A stretch of 22,653 bases of DNA from CAYVTV01 sp964563105 (lineage in GTDB: Bacteria; Bacteroidota; Bacteroidia; Bacteroidales; GCA-2748055), in NCBI GenBank assembly GCA_964563105.1, contig CAZLXM010000065.1:1-22653 (forward strand), in the 5' to 3' direction. The notes beneath the pieces were generated by a model, which worked only from the letters and a program-made list of their open reading frames with translations, had not been told where the DNA came from and ran no database searches. Shown piece by piece: positions 1-9,064 of the stretch; positions within the stretch are counted from its first letter, which is position 1, and each line of letters opens with the position of its first letter. A program made the translations under genes and the position numbers.

Positions 1-1032
1 CAGAATATCAGGATAGTTCTGACAAACAGCCTGAATACCTCTTGTTTTAAATCCCAGTTCCAACCCGACTCCCGGATTAAAACGGTCTTCAATTTTATTA
101 CTCTCTGTAACACTTCTGAGATGTGTTGATACTGCATTGCAATTGTATTTCAATCGTAATTCCTCCAGTGCAAGGTATCCTCTCGCTGTTTTTAGTATTT
201 CCTGTTTTGATGCTTCCACTCTACTCGCTTCCCTGATCCATTTATCTGCAATCTCCTCAACTTTTTTTGCATTAATTTTTTTGTATGTATCAAAGAATTC
301 TTGAGCTTCAACAACAATTATATCTATTCCAAAAACATCTTTAAAATTGCTTATATACCTTTCATTATGATTTATTGGATATTTCTGGTCGTGGTCTCCG
401 AATTTATAATTAACACTTGCAATAATTTCATCTTTACTGCTTTTAACCATCAATATCCTGGTTTCTTTCAATTCCTTTACTGCTTTTATTAAATTAATTT
501 TATATACAAGATCATTGAACATAGATTCCCTGACGGCGGGAGAGCAAAAATTTCGCCTGTCGAGCTGGGCTGTAAGGATTTTAACATGTTCATAATTTGT
601 TCCTCCTTCCAACACATTAGGCCCATCGGATTTTACTTTTCCGGTTGAGAAAATATAATAATGATGCCCGCTTTGGAATTCCCATAAGTTATAAACCACT
701 ATTGTTGGTAAACCAGTGAATGCCAGCCGGTAATCTCCGTCAACTCGTCCAATGATAAGTACACCATCATAATTTGTTTTGTTTTTCTGAACTTCATTAA
801 ATGCTTCCGGGATGGAGCCTTTAAATTCCAGGAAATCCACACCGTTGCAAGCATCAATAAGATCACTCAAAACCATTTCATGAGTAGTAAAATTCAAAGG
901 AGAGCCTCCTGATCCGGTACATCCGCAACCTGGAGAAGTGAAAATGGTGAAAATTTTTGTATTTCTGTTTTGACTAAATACAATTAATGTAGATAATACC
1001 ATTAATCCGATAAAAAGATAAATTTTTTTCAT
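1..1032 (-). CDS. Exported L-fucose/L-arabinose isomerase-like protein, N-terminal part (runs off the left edge)
   Basis: An uninterrupted minus-strand reading frame of 344 codons starts at the ATG at 1030-1032 and is still open at base 1, so the C-terminus lies outside the window. It begins with a Sec-type signal peptide (MKK, then a hydrophobic run, probable cleavage near VFS-Q at about residue 20). A Cys/Gly-rich PGCGCTGSGG segment follows at about residues 36-45. The later part resembles the fucose/arabinose isomerase superfamily by pattern: an L-KETRILMV strand, a segment reading FGIDIIVVEAQEF, a helix with REASRVEASKQEI, then KTARGYLALEEL and KYNCNAVST, and a GIQAVCQNYPDIL segment at the place where the family usually has a Cys-Glu-x-Asp motif. 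Known members are mostly cytoplasmic aldose-ketose isomerases, so an exported version is odd. The family call is by eye and metal ligands cannot be checked because the C-terminus is missing. A substrate is not assigned. Confidence 0.6.
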   Translation of the reverse strand, partial: MKKIYLFIGLMVLSTLIVFSQNRNTKIFTIFTSPGCGCTGSGGSPLNFTTHEMVLSDLIDACNGVDFLEFKGSIPEAFNEVQKNKTNYDGVLIIGRVDGDYRLAFTGLPTIVVYNLWEFQSGHHYYIFSTGKVKSDGPNVLEGGTNYEHVKILTAQLDRRNFCSPAVRESMFNDLVYKINLIKAVKELKETRILMVKSSKDEIIASVNYKFGDHDQKYPINHNERYISNFKDVFGIDIIVVEAQEFFDTYKKINAKKVEEIADKWIREASRVEASKQEILKTARGYLALEELRLKYNCNAVSTHLRSVTESNKIEDRFNPGVGLELGFKTRGIQAVCQNYPDIL

Positions 1033-1529
1033 AAGGCTTATAGTATTAATAGTTTGATAATTGAGTTGAAAATTAATGATTTTTGAATTCAATTCAGATA
1101 TTCCTTATTAATTCCTTAAGACATTTCTTTATGAAACATAAATATTTTGTCGGGCGCAACAAGAAATGAATCAGGCTGCCAATTGACGTTTAACTCACGA
1201 ACATTATAATATCACTGATATTGACTTTTTTCAATTTCGTAATTCTTCACCGGCCTGAAATAAATATTTTTAGAGATTTTTTTCTGTGTTTAATATAGTC
1301 TGAATAACAACGATTTCAAAGCTGTTTTTAGGAAAGAATTAAAAAACTTATGAACAGCACGCAGAGAATTAATTTTTTAAGACATAAAAAAAGAAGTCAA
1401 AAACACGCAATCTTGCTCCAGGAGAATTAGAGAAATCGCCAATTAAGCTTTAAAAATCTAATGATCAACAAGATATAAGAGTTGTTTTCAGATTAATTAT
1501 TAATTTATTAACACAAAAAATTAAAAGTT
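1033..1529. other. AT-rich divergent intergenic region
   Basis: About 500 bases lie between two divergently transcribed genes. No convincing open reading frame or RNA gene is seen. It should contain the promoters of both neighbours, but I find no exact TAnnTTTG box with a correctly spaced TTTG on either strand. The only distinct element is a 15-base palindrome at 1208-1222, listed separately. Confidence 0.5.
1208..1222. repeat. 15-base palindrome (possible operator)
   Basis: The arms AATATCA and TGATATT are perfect inverted repeats around a single central C. It lies about 310 bases before the lipoprotein start and 175 bases before the isomerase-like start, in a divergent intergenic region where a regulator site would be expected. 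The sequence is AT-rich, so chance occurrence is quite possible. No regulator family is identified. Confidence 0.25.
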
Positions 1530-2795
1530 ATGAAAAAGTTATCTTTTGCGCTTTTTAGCATTATTATGGTTGCACTGATCTCATGTCAGAAGGAATCTCC
1601 GATTCCGCCAGAAAAATCGGGCACATTAGTAGTGAATCTTGGTTTATCGGTACGTGAGTATAAAGTAAAAAAACAATTAAAAGCTTTTGTGCCGCTTAGT
1701 GATTTTAAAGTTAGCATATATAAAGCTGATGGCACAGAGGCACTTGTATTTGAAACTTTATCCCTTATGCCCGACACCATTGAACTATTGCCTGGAAATT
1801 ACTATGTTGAAGCCCATTCAAATAATAATTTAGGAGCTGCATTTGATAATCCTTATTATTACGGGGCATCTGAAATATTTACTATTAGCAGTAATAAAAA
1901 TGAATCTGTAACCGTAACATGTACCCTGGCAAATACGGCAGTTAGTGTACTATGGTCTGATGTTGTAATAAATAATTATACCGATTATTCTGCAAAAGTT
2001 GTTTCACTCATTGATATGCTGGAATTTACCAAAGATGAGACCAGAATTGGCTATTTTCAGCCCTCGCCACTCGAAATATTTGTTGAGTTATGGTACATAA
2101 ATTCTGAAAGTAATACGGAACTTCGTAAATTATTTGGTTCTATACAAGAGCCTTTGGCGGGCCGGCATTATGAAATTTTTGTGAATACGACTTTAAACGA
2201 AGGAAGCGGCTCTGTCACCGTTATTGTGGATGAGTCTGAAATACCTCTTGAATTAGTAGAAATTAAGGATGAAGCTGATAATTTTATCAGATATGGGGAT
2301 ATACTGATCACAGAAATTATGTTTGATCCGACAGCACTTTCAGATACTGAAGGCGAATGGATTGAGATTTATAATAATTCAGGTCGAATAATAAATTTAG
2401 AAAATCTCATTTTGGAAAGGGATAATACAAACAAACATGTTATTTCAAGCTCCATTGAATTATTACCAAATGAATATTATGTTCTGGCAAGAACTTCTTA
2501 TGCTACAGATGTAAATAATGTTTATGTATATGGCACTTCAATTACTCTTCCTAATACCGGAGGAATTATATCTCTCTATAATGTGAATGAAGGGACGGAA
2601 CAGGGGGACCTGATTTTTTCCGTAAATTATGGGGCAAGTAATTTTCCCCGTCCCTCAGGTGCTTCTATCAGTTTAAATCCGGGCCATATGAATGCTGCTG
2701 ATGCCGTTTTGGGGACTTCATGGTGTATTGCAGCTTCAGTATATAATACGGGAGATAAAGGAACTCCGGGAGTAAAGAATGATAGTTGTAATTAA
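1530..2795 (+). CDS. Lipoprotein with C-terminal lamin-tail domain; DUF4493-like N-terminal half
   Basis: A 421-residue lipoprotein. The signal peptide ends in a lipobox (ALISC, Cys at about residue 19), followed by QKES, so it is probably acylated and placed in the outer membrane. Residues about 30-245 resemble the Bacteroidota DUF4493-type lipoprotein region: GTLVVNLG opening strand, FKVSIYKADG, a segment reading LLPGNYYVEAHS, and a second beta-rich half. From about residue 257 to 375 it carries a lamin-tail (LTD) beta-sandwich, recognised by DILITEIMFDP, GEWIEIYNNSG, INLENLILE, LLPNEYYVLAR and, at the end, SWCIA. LTD domains in bacteria often sit on secreted proteins and nucleases and are thought to aid binding or anchoring; no catalytic domain is seen here. 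The gene stands alone, with a strong terminator about 60 bases after the stop. Ligand and role are unknown. Confidence 0.8.
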   Translation: MKKLSFALFSIIMVALISCQKESPIPPEKSGTLVVNLGLSVREYKVKKQLKAFVPLSDFKVSIYKADGTEALVFETLSLMPDTIELLPGNYYVEAHSNNNLGAAFDNPYYYGASEIFTISSNKNESVTVTCTLANTAVSVLWSDVVINNYTDYSAKVVSLIDMLEFTKDETRIGYFQPSPLEIFVELWYINSESNTELRKLFGSIQEPLAGRHYEIFVNTTLNEGSGSVTVIVDESEIPLELVEIKDEADNFIRYGDILITEIMFDPTALSDTEGEWIEIYNNSGRIINLENLILERDNTNKHVISSSIELLPNEYYVLARTSYATDVNNVYVYGTSITLPNTGGIISLYNVNEGTEQGDLIFSVNYGASNFPRPSGASISLNPGHMNAADAVLGTSWCIAASVYNTGDKGTPGVKNDSCN

Positions 2796-3335
2796 TTATC
2801 AGATGGCTACGCTAAGGGAAGAATTTATCTGACAAGTTTCGGGCAACTTATTAAAGCAGGATATATCATTGCAATAATGATATATCCTGCTTTTTTTACT
2901 AATAATATCCTCTTAGCTTATAAATTGTTACATAAAATTTTCTTCCTAAAAAAGTATGAATATATTTTTTTAAAATTGCAACTTTTAAGTTATCCTTGTG
3001 CTAAAGAAATAATATTAAAAGGAATTCCTGTATAAACTATTTTGAAAATTTTCTTTTGTACAAAGCCGTGAGAATTCAGTAAAAGATTTAAAATTTTATT
3101 GATTCGATTTGGATACTGGAAAGTATTAATGTTAACTGCAAAACATATTTTTAAAATTTGAAAGGACTATAGTGAAGTGAACATTTAACAAGCTTTTTGT
3201 TCTTTGACCCGGGCCAATTAATAATTCAATTTAACAGCTTAAAAAACTCAGGAAACCTCAACAAATAATTTTGGGGAAGCATTTGAACTTATGAATATTT
3301 TTATAAACCAGTTATATACTTAAAGCTTTATTAAT
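2796..3335. other. Intergenic region with terminator; rest featureless
   Basis: The first 100 bases hold the intrinsic terminator described separately. The remaining roughly 435 bases upstream of the oxidoreductase gene are AT-rich and without open reading frames of note. A TAATTTTG match to the -7 box occurs at 3266-3273, 63 bases before the start codon, but no TTTG is found 19-21 bases upstream of it. It is therefore only a weak promoter candidate. Confidence 0.4.
2853..2895 (+). terminator. Intrinsic terminator after the lipoprotein gene
   Basis: A perfect 15-base-pair stem (2856-2870 with 2876-2890) closes a 5-base GCAAT loop. It extends to 18 pairs if the flanking AAA/TTT is counted, and is followed directly by a run of seven T. 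The stem begins and ends with GCAGG/CCTGC. It lies about 60 bases after the lipoprotein stop codon, a standard position for Rho-independent termination. The flanking A residues would also give a short U tract for transcription from the other side. Confidence 0.92.
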
Positions 3336-4673
3336 ATGGAATTTAAAAAGAAATCTTTAAACAGGCGGGCATTTATTGAAGGTGCTGCATCTTTGGGTTT
3401 TCTAAGTGCAATGGGTACCGCGGGTATTCTTTCTTCCTGCAGTTCAGAAAAGCCCGGGTATACTTCTCCTGTTCTCCCTGACATTGCTCCTGACGGGCCG
3501 GTTTTAAAGGCGGGCCTGATTGGTTGTGGAGGAAGAGGAACTGGTGCTGCCCTTAACTTTCTTAATGCAGGTCCAAATTTACAAATAACTGCTTTGGGAG
3601 ACCTTTTTCAGGACCGGATTGACCGATGCAGAAACATAATTAAAAAAGAACATAATATTGATATTCCGGATAAAAATTGTTTTTTGGGTTTTGATGCATA
3701 CAAACGTGTTATTGAATCGGATGTAGATATTATACTGGAAGCTTCACTGGCACATTTCCGGCCAAGACACTTTGAAGCTGCTGTTCAGGCTGGAAAACAT
3801 GTCTTTATTGAAAAACCTGCCGGGGTGGATCCTGTAGGTATAAGATCAATGATGGTTTCAGGAAAAGTTGCTGAATCGGCTGGACTGTCTGTTGTTGCCG
3901 GGACTCAACGCCGTCATCAGCGAGATTTTATTAAAACTTTCAGCATGATAAAAAATGGTGCTATCGGGGATATTATTTCAGCTAATTGCTATTATAATTC
4001 GGGAGAACCTCCTAATGTAAAAAGAGAAAAAGATTGGAGTGATATGGAACACATGATCCGAAATCGCGGTAACTGGTGCTGGCTTACGGGTGATTTAATA
4101 CTTAATTTACTTGTTCATCAGATTGATATTCTTATATGGTTTTTTGAAAAACATCCCGTTAAAGCATCGGGATTTGGAGGCCGGCATCGACGACTATCGG
4201 GTGATATGTATGATTTTTTCAGTGTAGATTATGTTTTTGATGATGAAAGACATTTTCAGGTTATGGGTAGACAGATTCAAGGATGCAGTAACAATATCGG
4301 TCAGATCATTTTTGGATCTAAAGGATATACAAATTGCCAAAATAAAATATTTGATTATAATGGAAATATTATTTGGGAATATGAATATCCTGTTGATAAA
4401 GATGGAAAGTCAACAAATATGGTTTCAGTTCCCGCAGTGGATCAGGAGATGATCAATCTTGTAACTGCCATTCGTACTAATAAACCCATCAATCAGGCTG
4501 GTAATCTGGCAACTTCAACGCTTGTTGCTATTATGGGCAGAGAATCAGCTTATACCGGACAAGATGTAACATGGGATGAGATGATGAATTCAAATTTAAG
4601 ACTGGGCCCGGAAGAATATAGGATGGGACCTGTAGATATCATGCCTGTATCACCTGTTCCGGGGAAGGACTAA
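3336..4673 (+). CDS. Tat-exported lipoprotein, Gfo/Idh/MocA family oxidoreductase
   Basis: A 445-residue protein of the Gfo/Idh/MocA family of NAD(P)-dependent sugar and polyol oxidoreductases. The N-terminus carries a twin-arginine signal (NRRAFIEG, residues 9-16), a hydrophobic stretch and then a lipobox-like LSSC, suggesting export by Tat in folded form and lipid anchoring. The mature part starts with a Rossmann fold: strand LKAGLIGCGGRG with the dinucleotide loop at 63-68. The family's Glu-Lys-Pro motif is present with Lys160, and the C-terminal alpha/beta domain has His261 in HQIDI, so the usual Lys/His pair is retained. Cofactor is probably NAD(H) or NADP(H) held tightly outside the cytoplasm. 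It converges on the rhamnosidase gene and is the only plus-strand member of what looks like one accessory sugar locus. The substrate is not predictable. Confidence 0.88.
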   Translation: MEFKKKSLNRRAFIEGAASLGFLSAMGTAGILSSCSSEKPGYTSPVLPDIAPDGPVLKAGLIGCGGRGTGAALNFLNAGPNLQITALGDLFQDRIDRCRNIIKKEHNIDIPDKNCFLGFDAYKRVIESDVDIILEASLAHFRPRHFEAAVQAGKHVFIEKPAGVDPVGIRSMMVSGKVAESAGLSVVAGTQRRHQRDFIKTFSMIKNGAIGDIISANCYYNSGEPPNVKREKDWSDMEHMIRNRGNWCWLTGDLILNLLVHQIDILIWFFEKHPVKASGFGGRHRRLSGDMYDFFSVDYVFDDERHFQVMGRQIQGCSNNIGQIIFGSKGYTNCQNKIFDYNGNIIWEYEYPVDKDGKSTNMVSVPAVDQEMINLVTAIRTNKPINQAGNLATSTLVAIMGRESAYTGQDVTWDEMMNSNLRLGPEEYRMGPVDIMPVSPVPGKD

Positions 4674-4786
4674 GTGATTCGAAGTATTTTATACAATATG
4701 TTATTTCAGGGATATTTTAAAGATGATAAATAAGAGGCGGGATCATTCATGCTTCCCGGAAATGGTAAAAATACTTTTATTTGAAA

Positions 4787-4808
4787 GGCCGGCAATAATC
4801 TGCCGGCC
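4787..4808. terminator. GC-rich hairpin between convergent genes (terminator, best for minus strand)
   Basis: A perfect 8-base-pair stem, GGCCGGCA at 4787-4794 and TGCCGGCC at 4801-4808, closes a 6-base loop. It lies between the stops of the convergent oxidoreductase (4673) and rhamnosidase (4841) genes. On the minus strand it is followed by TTTCAAATAAAAGTATTTTT, an interrupted U-rich tail. On the plus strand the tail is poorer. It probably ends the minus-strand operon and may act in both directions. Confidence 0.65.
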
Positions 4809-4840
4809 TCATTCATAAAAATTTATATTTCAAACAAATA

Positions 4841-7567
4841 TTAAAATTCAGCTTTAAATATATATTTTCCAGATCCTTTGTTAATTTTGATATAGTGATA
4901 ATCAAGGCCTGGTTCTTCAAGTATATTATTGTAAGTTGATTCTATCCCGTCAATTTTGATTTTATTACCTTTTGAAGGTATAAATATCTCAGCACTTGTG
5001 TTTGGGGGAATTGTCACCATTAAAGTGAAAGTGTTTTCACTGATTTCCCATTCTGATTTAATGCTTCCATAAAGTGATTCATGACTTGCTTTTACATCGT
5101 TCATTGTATTTCCCGGATGAGGTTTAATTATAATTTTTTTGTATCCGGGGATATCAGGATGAGGATTAATTCCTGCAACAACTTTATAAAGCCAATCTCC
5201 CACAGCTCCATATGCATAATGATTAAATGAATTCATTCCCGGATTTTGGAATGTTCCGTCTGGTTTAATACCGTCCCATCTTTCCCATATGGTTGTTGCA
5301 CCTTTGGTAACCGGATACAGCCAGGATGGATATTCCTTGCGATAAATCAATTTATAAGCTTCAGCGAGGTAGCCATATTTTACAAGTATATGACAGATAT
5401 CGGCTGTACCGAGGAAACCTGTGGTTATATGGCCAAAGCTGTTTACATTATCTGCTAAACGTTGTGCAACAGTTTTTTCCAGATTTTCAGGAATGAGCCC
5501 GAATGATAACGCAACTACATATGCTGTTTGTGTGTTTGATGATAACCTTCCATTAGGGCTTACAAATTCTTTATTAAAAGCCTCCCTGATTCTGTTTTGT
5601 AAAGCTGTATATTCTTGTATATCCCCAACTTTGCCAAGTATTTCAGCGGCTTTTATTAAAAGGCTTGTTGAATTATAGAAGTATGCTGTAGCAGTAAGAT
5701 CTTTGTCAGTTGTGGCACCGGGATAGTCTGACCTGGTTGTGGCAAAGGCAAGCCAATCACCAAATTGTGTGCTTTTTGGTTTCCAGAGATATGATTCTCC
5801 TGCCTGTGAACGTACATATTCTACCCAGGCTTTCATGCTTTGATACTGTTTTTCCAGGATTCGGGTGTCACCGTATGAGCGATAAATAACCCAGGGTACA
5901 ATTGTGGCGGCATCGGCCCATCCATGAGCATCACCTCTTCCAAGAACATTAGGGATTACAAAAGGAACTGCTCCATCTTTGTGTTGATCGGCAGCAAGAT
6001 CCTGACACCATTTTGTAAAAAATCCTGCACTATTCATATTAAAACATGCTGTTGCTGCAAAAACCTGTGCATCCCCTGTCCAGCCAAGCCTTTCATTTCT
6101 TTGTGGACAATCGGTAGGAACATCCAGGAAATTACCCTTCTGACCCCAAATGATATTGTGCTGAAGCTGATTTAAAAGACTGTCATTACAGCTGAAAGTT
6201 CCTGTTCTCTCAAGATCACTGTGGATAACAACCCCTGTTAAAATATCTTTATTAAGTTCTCCCTGATATCCTGATATTTTCACATATCTGAAACCCTGAA
6301 AAGTAAATCTGGGCTCATAGACCTCAGGGTTATTTCCGCCTTTACAGATATAGATGATCTCCTGTTTTGCAGTACGTAGATTTTCAATATAGAAATTACC
6401 GGCTTTGTCAAGAACTTCAGCATGATGTAATTTAATTCCGGTACCCGCCGGACACTGAACTTTAAGGCGACACCAGCCAACCATATTCTGGCCCATATCA
6501 AATATTGTATCTCCTTCAGGTGTAAAGATAATATCCACAGGATATAATTCCTGAATATTTCGTACTGGTTCAGACACCGGGCCGATCAGAATATCTTTTC
6601 TTTTTTTTGTTATATTAACTCCTGCCCAGTCAGAATCCTTAAATCCCGGTTGGTTCCATCCTTGTTTTTCCAGACGGGCATCATAAACTTCCCCATAAAA
6701 TATTTCTGATCTAAGAATCGGGAATGTAGATGATTTCCAGCTATTATCAGTTTTTACAATTGTTTTTGAACCATCATTAAAAATGATTTCCAATTGCATT
6801 AAAGCATATAGATCTTTATATTCAGGTTCTTTACCGGTATTAGGATAAAATGCTGAATACCATCCGTTGCCTAATATTAGCCCTACTGCATTTAATCCGC
6901 TTTTGATCAGCGAAGTAACATCAAAAACCTGATATTGGAGGCGGTTCTCAAAACTTGTCCAGCCAGGGGTAAAAAGTTCATCACCTGCTTTTTTCCCATT
7001 TAAATAACATTCATACAAACCAAGGCTGGTAATGTATAGCCTTGCTGATTTAAAAGGTTTGGATATAGAGAATTCTTTTCTGAACATTGGAGATGGATGT
7101 TCATCCTCTGCAAAAGTAAGATCTGTTTTTATCCATTCTGCTTCCCAATCTTCAGGTGAAAGAAGCCCGATTTCAAAATTTGCAGGTAAAGACCATCCGG
7201 ATACCTTTCCGTTTTTATCCCAAATTCGTACTGCCCACCAGCATTGTTGACGGGATTCTAATTCCTTACCCCCATATTCAACATGGATATTTTGATCGGA
7301 CATGATTTTCTGACTATTCCAGAGGTCCGCCCTTTGGGGATTTAAAAGTTTAGGCGATGAAGCTACAAGTATCTGATATGCTACCTGCACCTGGTCCCTG
7401 TCTTCAGATATTATTTTCCATGATAACCTCGGAATTTTTGTGCTGATACCTTTTGGGCCTGTTTTATACTCACAGCGAAGATCTTTTAATTCGATTTTTC
7501 TTGTTTGTGCGGATAATTGAAATGAAGAAAAAATCAGAATAGCAGTAAAAATTAGAATTCGTTTCAT
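4841..7567 (-). CDS. Exported alpha-L-rhamnosidase, glycoside hydrolase family 78
   Basis: A 908-residue enzyme that removes terminal alpha-L-rhamnose from glycans or plant/microbial glycosides. A Sec signal peptide covers about residues 1-20 (ending QLSA-Q), so it acts in the periplasm or outside. Domains in order: an N-terminal Fn3-like rhamnosidase domain opening with LKDLRCEY and PRLSW; beta-sandwich domains with RLYITSLGLYECYLNG and GWTSFENRLQYQVFDVT; the (alpha/alpha)6 catalytic barrel; and a C-terminal beta domain. The hallmark TDCPQRNERLGWTGDAQ contains Asp486, Glu492 (expected general acid) and Asp499. TTIWERWDG contains Glu762 (expected base), and NHYAYGAVGDWLY follows. The usual Asp before the acid is Asn491, a variation that also occurs in family members as I recall them. 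It starts 24 bases after the aspA stop, which indicates co-transcription. Confidence 0.95.
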   Translation of the reverse strand: MKRILIFTAILIFSSFQLSAQTRKIELKDLRCEYKTGPKGISTKIPRLSWKIISEDRDQVQVAYQILVASSPKLLNPQRADLWNSQKIMSDQNIHVEYGGKELESRQQCWWAVRIWDKNGKVSGWSLPANFEIGLLSPEDWEAEWIKTDLTFAEDEHPSPMFRKEFSISKPFKSARLYITSLGLYECYLNGKKAGDELFTPGWTSFENRLQYQVFDVTSLIKSGLNAVGLILGNGWYSAFYPNTGKEPEYKDLYALMQLEIIFNDGSKTIVKTDNSWKSSTFPILRSEIFYGEVYDARLEKQGWNQPGFKDSDWAGVNITKKRKDILIGPVSEPVRNIQELYPVDIIFTPEGDTIFDMGQNMVGWCRLKVQCPAGTGIKLHHAEVLDKAGNFYIENLRTAKQEIIYICKGGNNPEVYEPRFTFQGFRYVKISGYQGELNKDILTGVVIHSDLERTGTFSCNDSLLNQLQHNIIWGQKGNFLDVPTDCPQRNERLGWTGDAQVFAATACFNMNSAGFFTKWCQDLAADQHKDGAVPFVIPNVLGRGDAHGWADAATIVPWVIYRSYGDTRILEKQYQSMKAWVEYVRSQAGESYLWKPKSTQFGDWLAFATTRSDYPGATTDKDLTATAYFYNSTSLLIKAAEILGKVGDIQEYTALQNRIREAFNKEFVSPNGRLSSNTQTAYVVALSFGLIPENLEKTVAQRLADNVNSFGHITTGFLGTADICHILVKYGYLAEAYKLIYRKEYPSWLYPVTKGATTIWERWDGIKPDGTFQNPGMNSFNHYAYGAVGDWLYKVVAGINPHPDIPGYKKIIIKPHPGNTMNDVKASHESLYGSIKSEWEISENTFTLMVTIPPNTSAEIFIPSKGNKIKIDGIESTYNNILEEPGLDYHYIKINKGSGKYIFKAEF

Positions 7568-7591
7568 TTTTCTATGTATTAGTTGCTTATA

Positions 7592-9064
7592 TCATTTTTT
7601 CCGGCGGTTGTTTGAGTTTGGCATAATTTTAACGGGTTGAATCATGTTTTCAGGTATTAATATCTTATCAAGCTGTTCTTTTGATAAGAGGCCTTTTTTC
7701 AGTACCAGGGAATAAATACTTTCGTTACTAACAAGAGCCTCTTTGGCCAGCATATTTAATTCATCATAGCTGATCCATGGTACTAATGCGGTTATCAATC
7801 CAATACAATTCATTGTCAATGTTTTACAGCGTTCTTCATTTGCGGTAATTCCATCAACACATCGATATTGCAAAGTATTCATTCCATTTATAAGGATCTC
7901 TAAAGATTCAAAAATACTTTGAACCATAACCGGCTCGAACACATTCAGTTCGAGTTGTCCTCCCTCTGAGGCCAGCGTAACTGTTAAATCATTTCCGATC
8001 ACCTTAAATGCAATTTGATTAACAGCTTCCGGAATAACGGGATTGACTTTACCTGGCATAATAGATGATCCGGGCTGCATTGGAGGCAGGTTAATTTCAT
8101 TTATTCCTGTTCTTGGACCGGAAGAAAGTAATCTAAGGTCGTTACATATCTTCGATAATTTTATAGCCAGTCGTTTTAATGCGGCAGAATATGTGACAAA
8201 AGCACCGGTATCCTGTGTACCTTCGATTAAATTTGGGGCTAAATTCAGGTCCAGGCCGCTGATTCTTCTTAAATGCTTTATTACTTTTCCGGAATAATCA
8301 GGATCAGAATTTATGCCTGTGCCAATTGCAGTTGCCCCCATATTAATTTCCAGCAATAATCGGGCACTCTGGTTCAAATTGTCAACTTCTTCCTGTAATG
8401 TAACTGCATATGCGTCAAATTCCTGGCCGAGAGTCATGGGAACGGCATCCTGAAGTTGTGTTCTTCCCATCTTTATTATATGAGAAAATTCTTTGCCTTT
8501 TTTATTAAAAGATTCTACTAATGCTTTTAGAGAGTTAACGATTTTTTTATTTGAATTAAAAAGGGAAATTTTTATTGCAGTAGGGTAGGCATCATTTGTT
8601 GACTGGGACATGTTTACATGATTATTGGGATGACAATTAGCATAGTCACCTTTCTCAAAACCAAGGATCTCTAAAGCAATATTTGCTATAACCTCGTTTC
8701 CGTTCATATTTGTAGATGTCCCTGCTCCGCCCTGTATCATATCAACAACGAATTGATCGTGATATTTACAGTTTTGCAGTTCATGGCAGGCAGATACTAT
8801 TGCATTTTTAATATTTTTGTCCAGTAAACCAAGTTCAAAATTTGCTTCAGCTGCGGCTTCTTTAACCATTGATAATGCTTGAATCATTGATGGGAAATTG
8901 CTCAGATTAATTCCCGAAATATTAAAATTCTCCAGTGCCCTGAGCGTTTGTATACCATAATATGCTTCATAAGGGACTTCACGTTCACCCAAAAGGTCAT
9001 GTTCCAGTCTTGTTCTGCCATATTCATGCCCTGTGTTTAATATCTGCGTATTTGTATTTTTCAT
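7592..9064 (-). CDS. aspA: Aspartate ammonia-lyase (aspartase)
   Basis: A 490-residue cytoplasmic enzyme that reversibly converts L-aspartate to fumarate and ammonia. It belongs to the fumarase/aspartase superfamily. The signature loop reads GSSIMPGKVNPVIPE and is followed by VNQIAFKVIGND and GGQLELNVFEP, the aspartase rather than class II fumarase pattern. The second conserved region with GAGTSTNMNGNEVIAN and the HPNNHVNMSQSTND block with its substrate-binding residues are intact. Length is close to the roughly 470-480 residues of known aspartases. The Gly in MPGKVNP is Ala in E. coli AspA, so the loop is slightly fumarase-like; residues after the Lys-Val-Asn-Pro keep the aspartase call. In anaerobes it feeds fumarate to respiration. 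It sits directly upstream of the rhamnosidase gene, an unexpected partner, with 408 bases of leader before it. Confidence 0.9.
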   Translation of the reverse strand: MKNTNTQILNTGHEYGRTRLEHDLLGEREVPYEAYYGIQTLRALENFNISGINLSNFPSMIQALSMVKEAAAEANFELGLLDKNIKNAIVSACHELQNCKYHDQFVVDMIQGGAGTSTNMNGNEVIANIALEILGFEKGDYANCHPNNHVNMSQSTNDAYPTAIKISLFNSNKKIVNSLKALVESFNKKGKEFSHIIKMGRTQLQDAVPMTLGQEFDAYAVTLQEEVDNLNQSARLLLEINMGATAIGTGINSDPDYSGKVIKHLRRISGLDLNLAPNLIEGTQDTGAFVTYSAALKRLAIKLSKICNDLRLLSSGPRTGINEINLPPMQPGSSIMPGKVNPVIPEAVNQIAFKVIGNDLTVTLASEGGQLELNVFEPVMVQSIFESLEILINGMNTLQYRCVDGITANEERCKTLTMNCIGLITALVPWISYDELNMLAKEALVSNESIYSLVLKKGLLSKEQLDKILIPENMIQPVKIMPNSNNRRKK

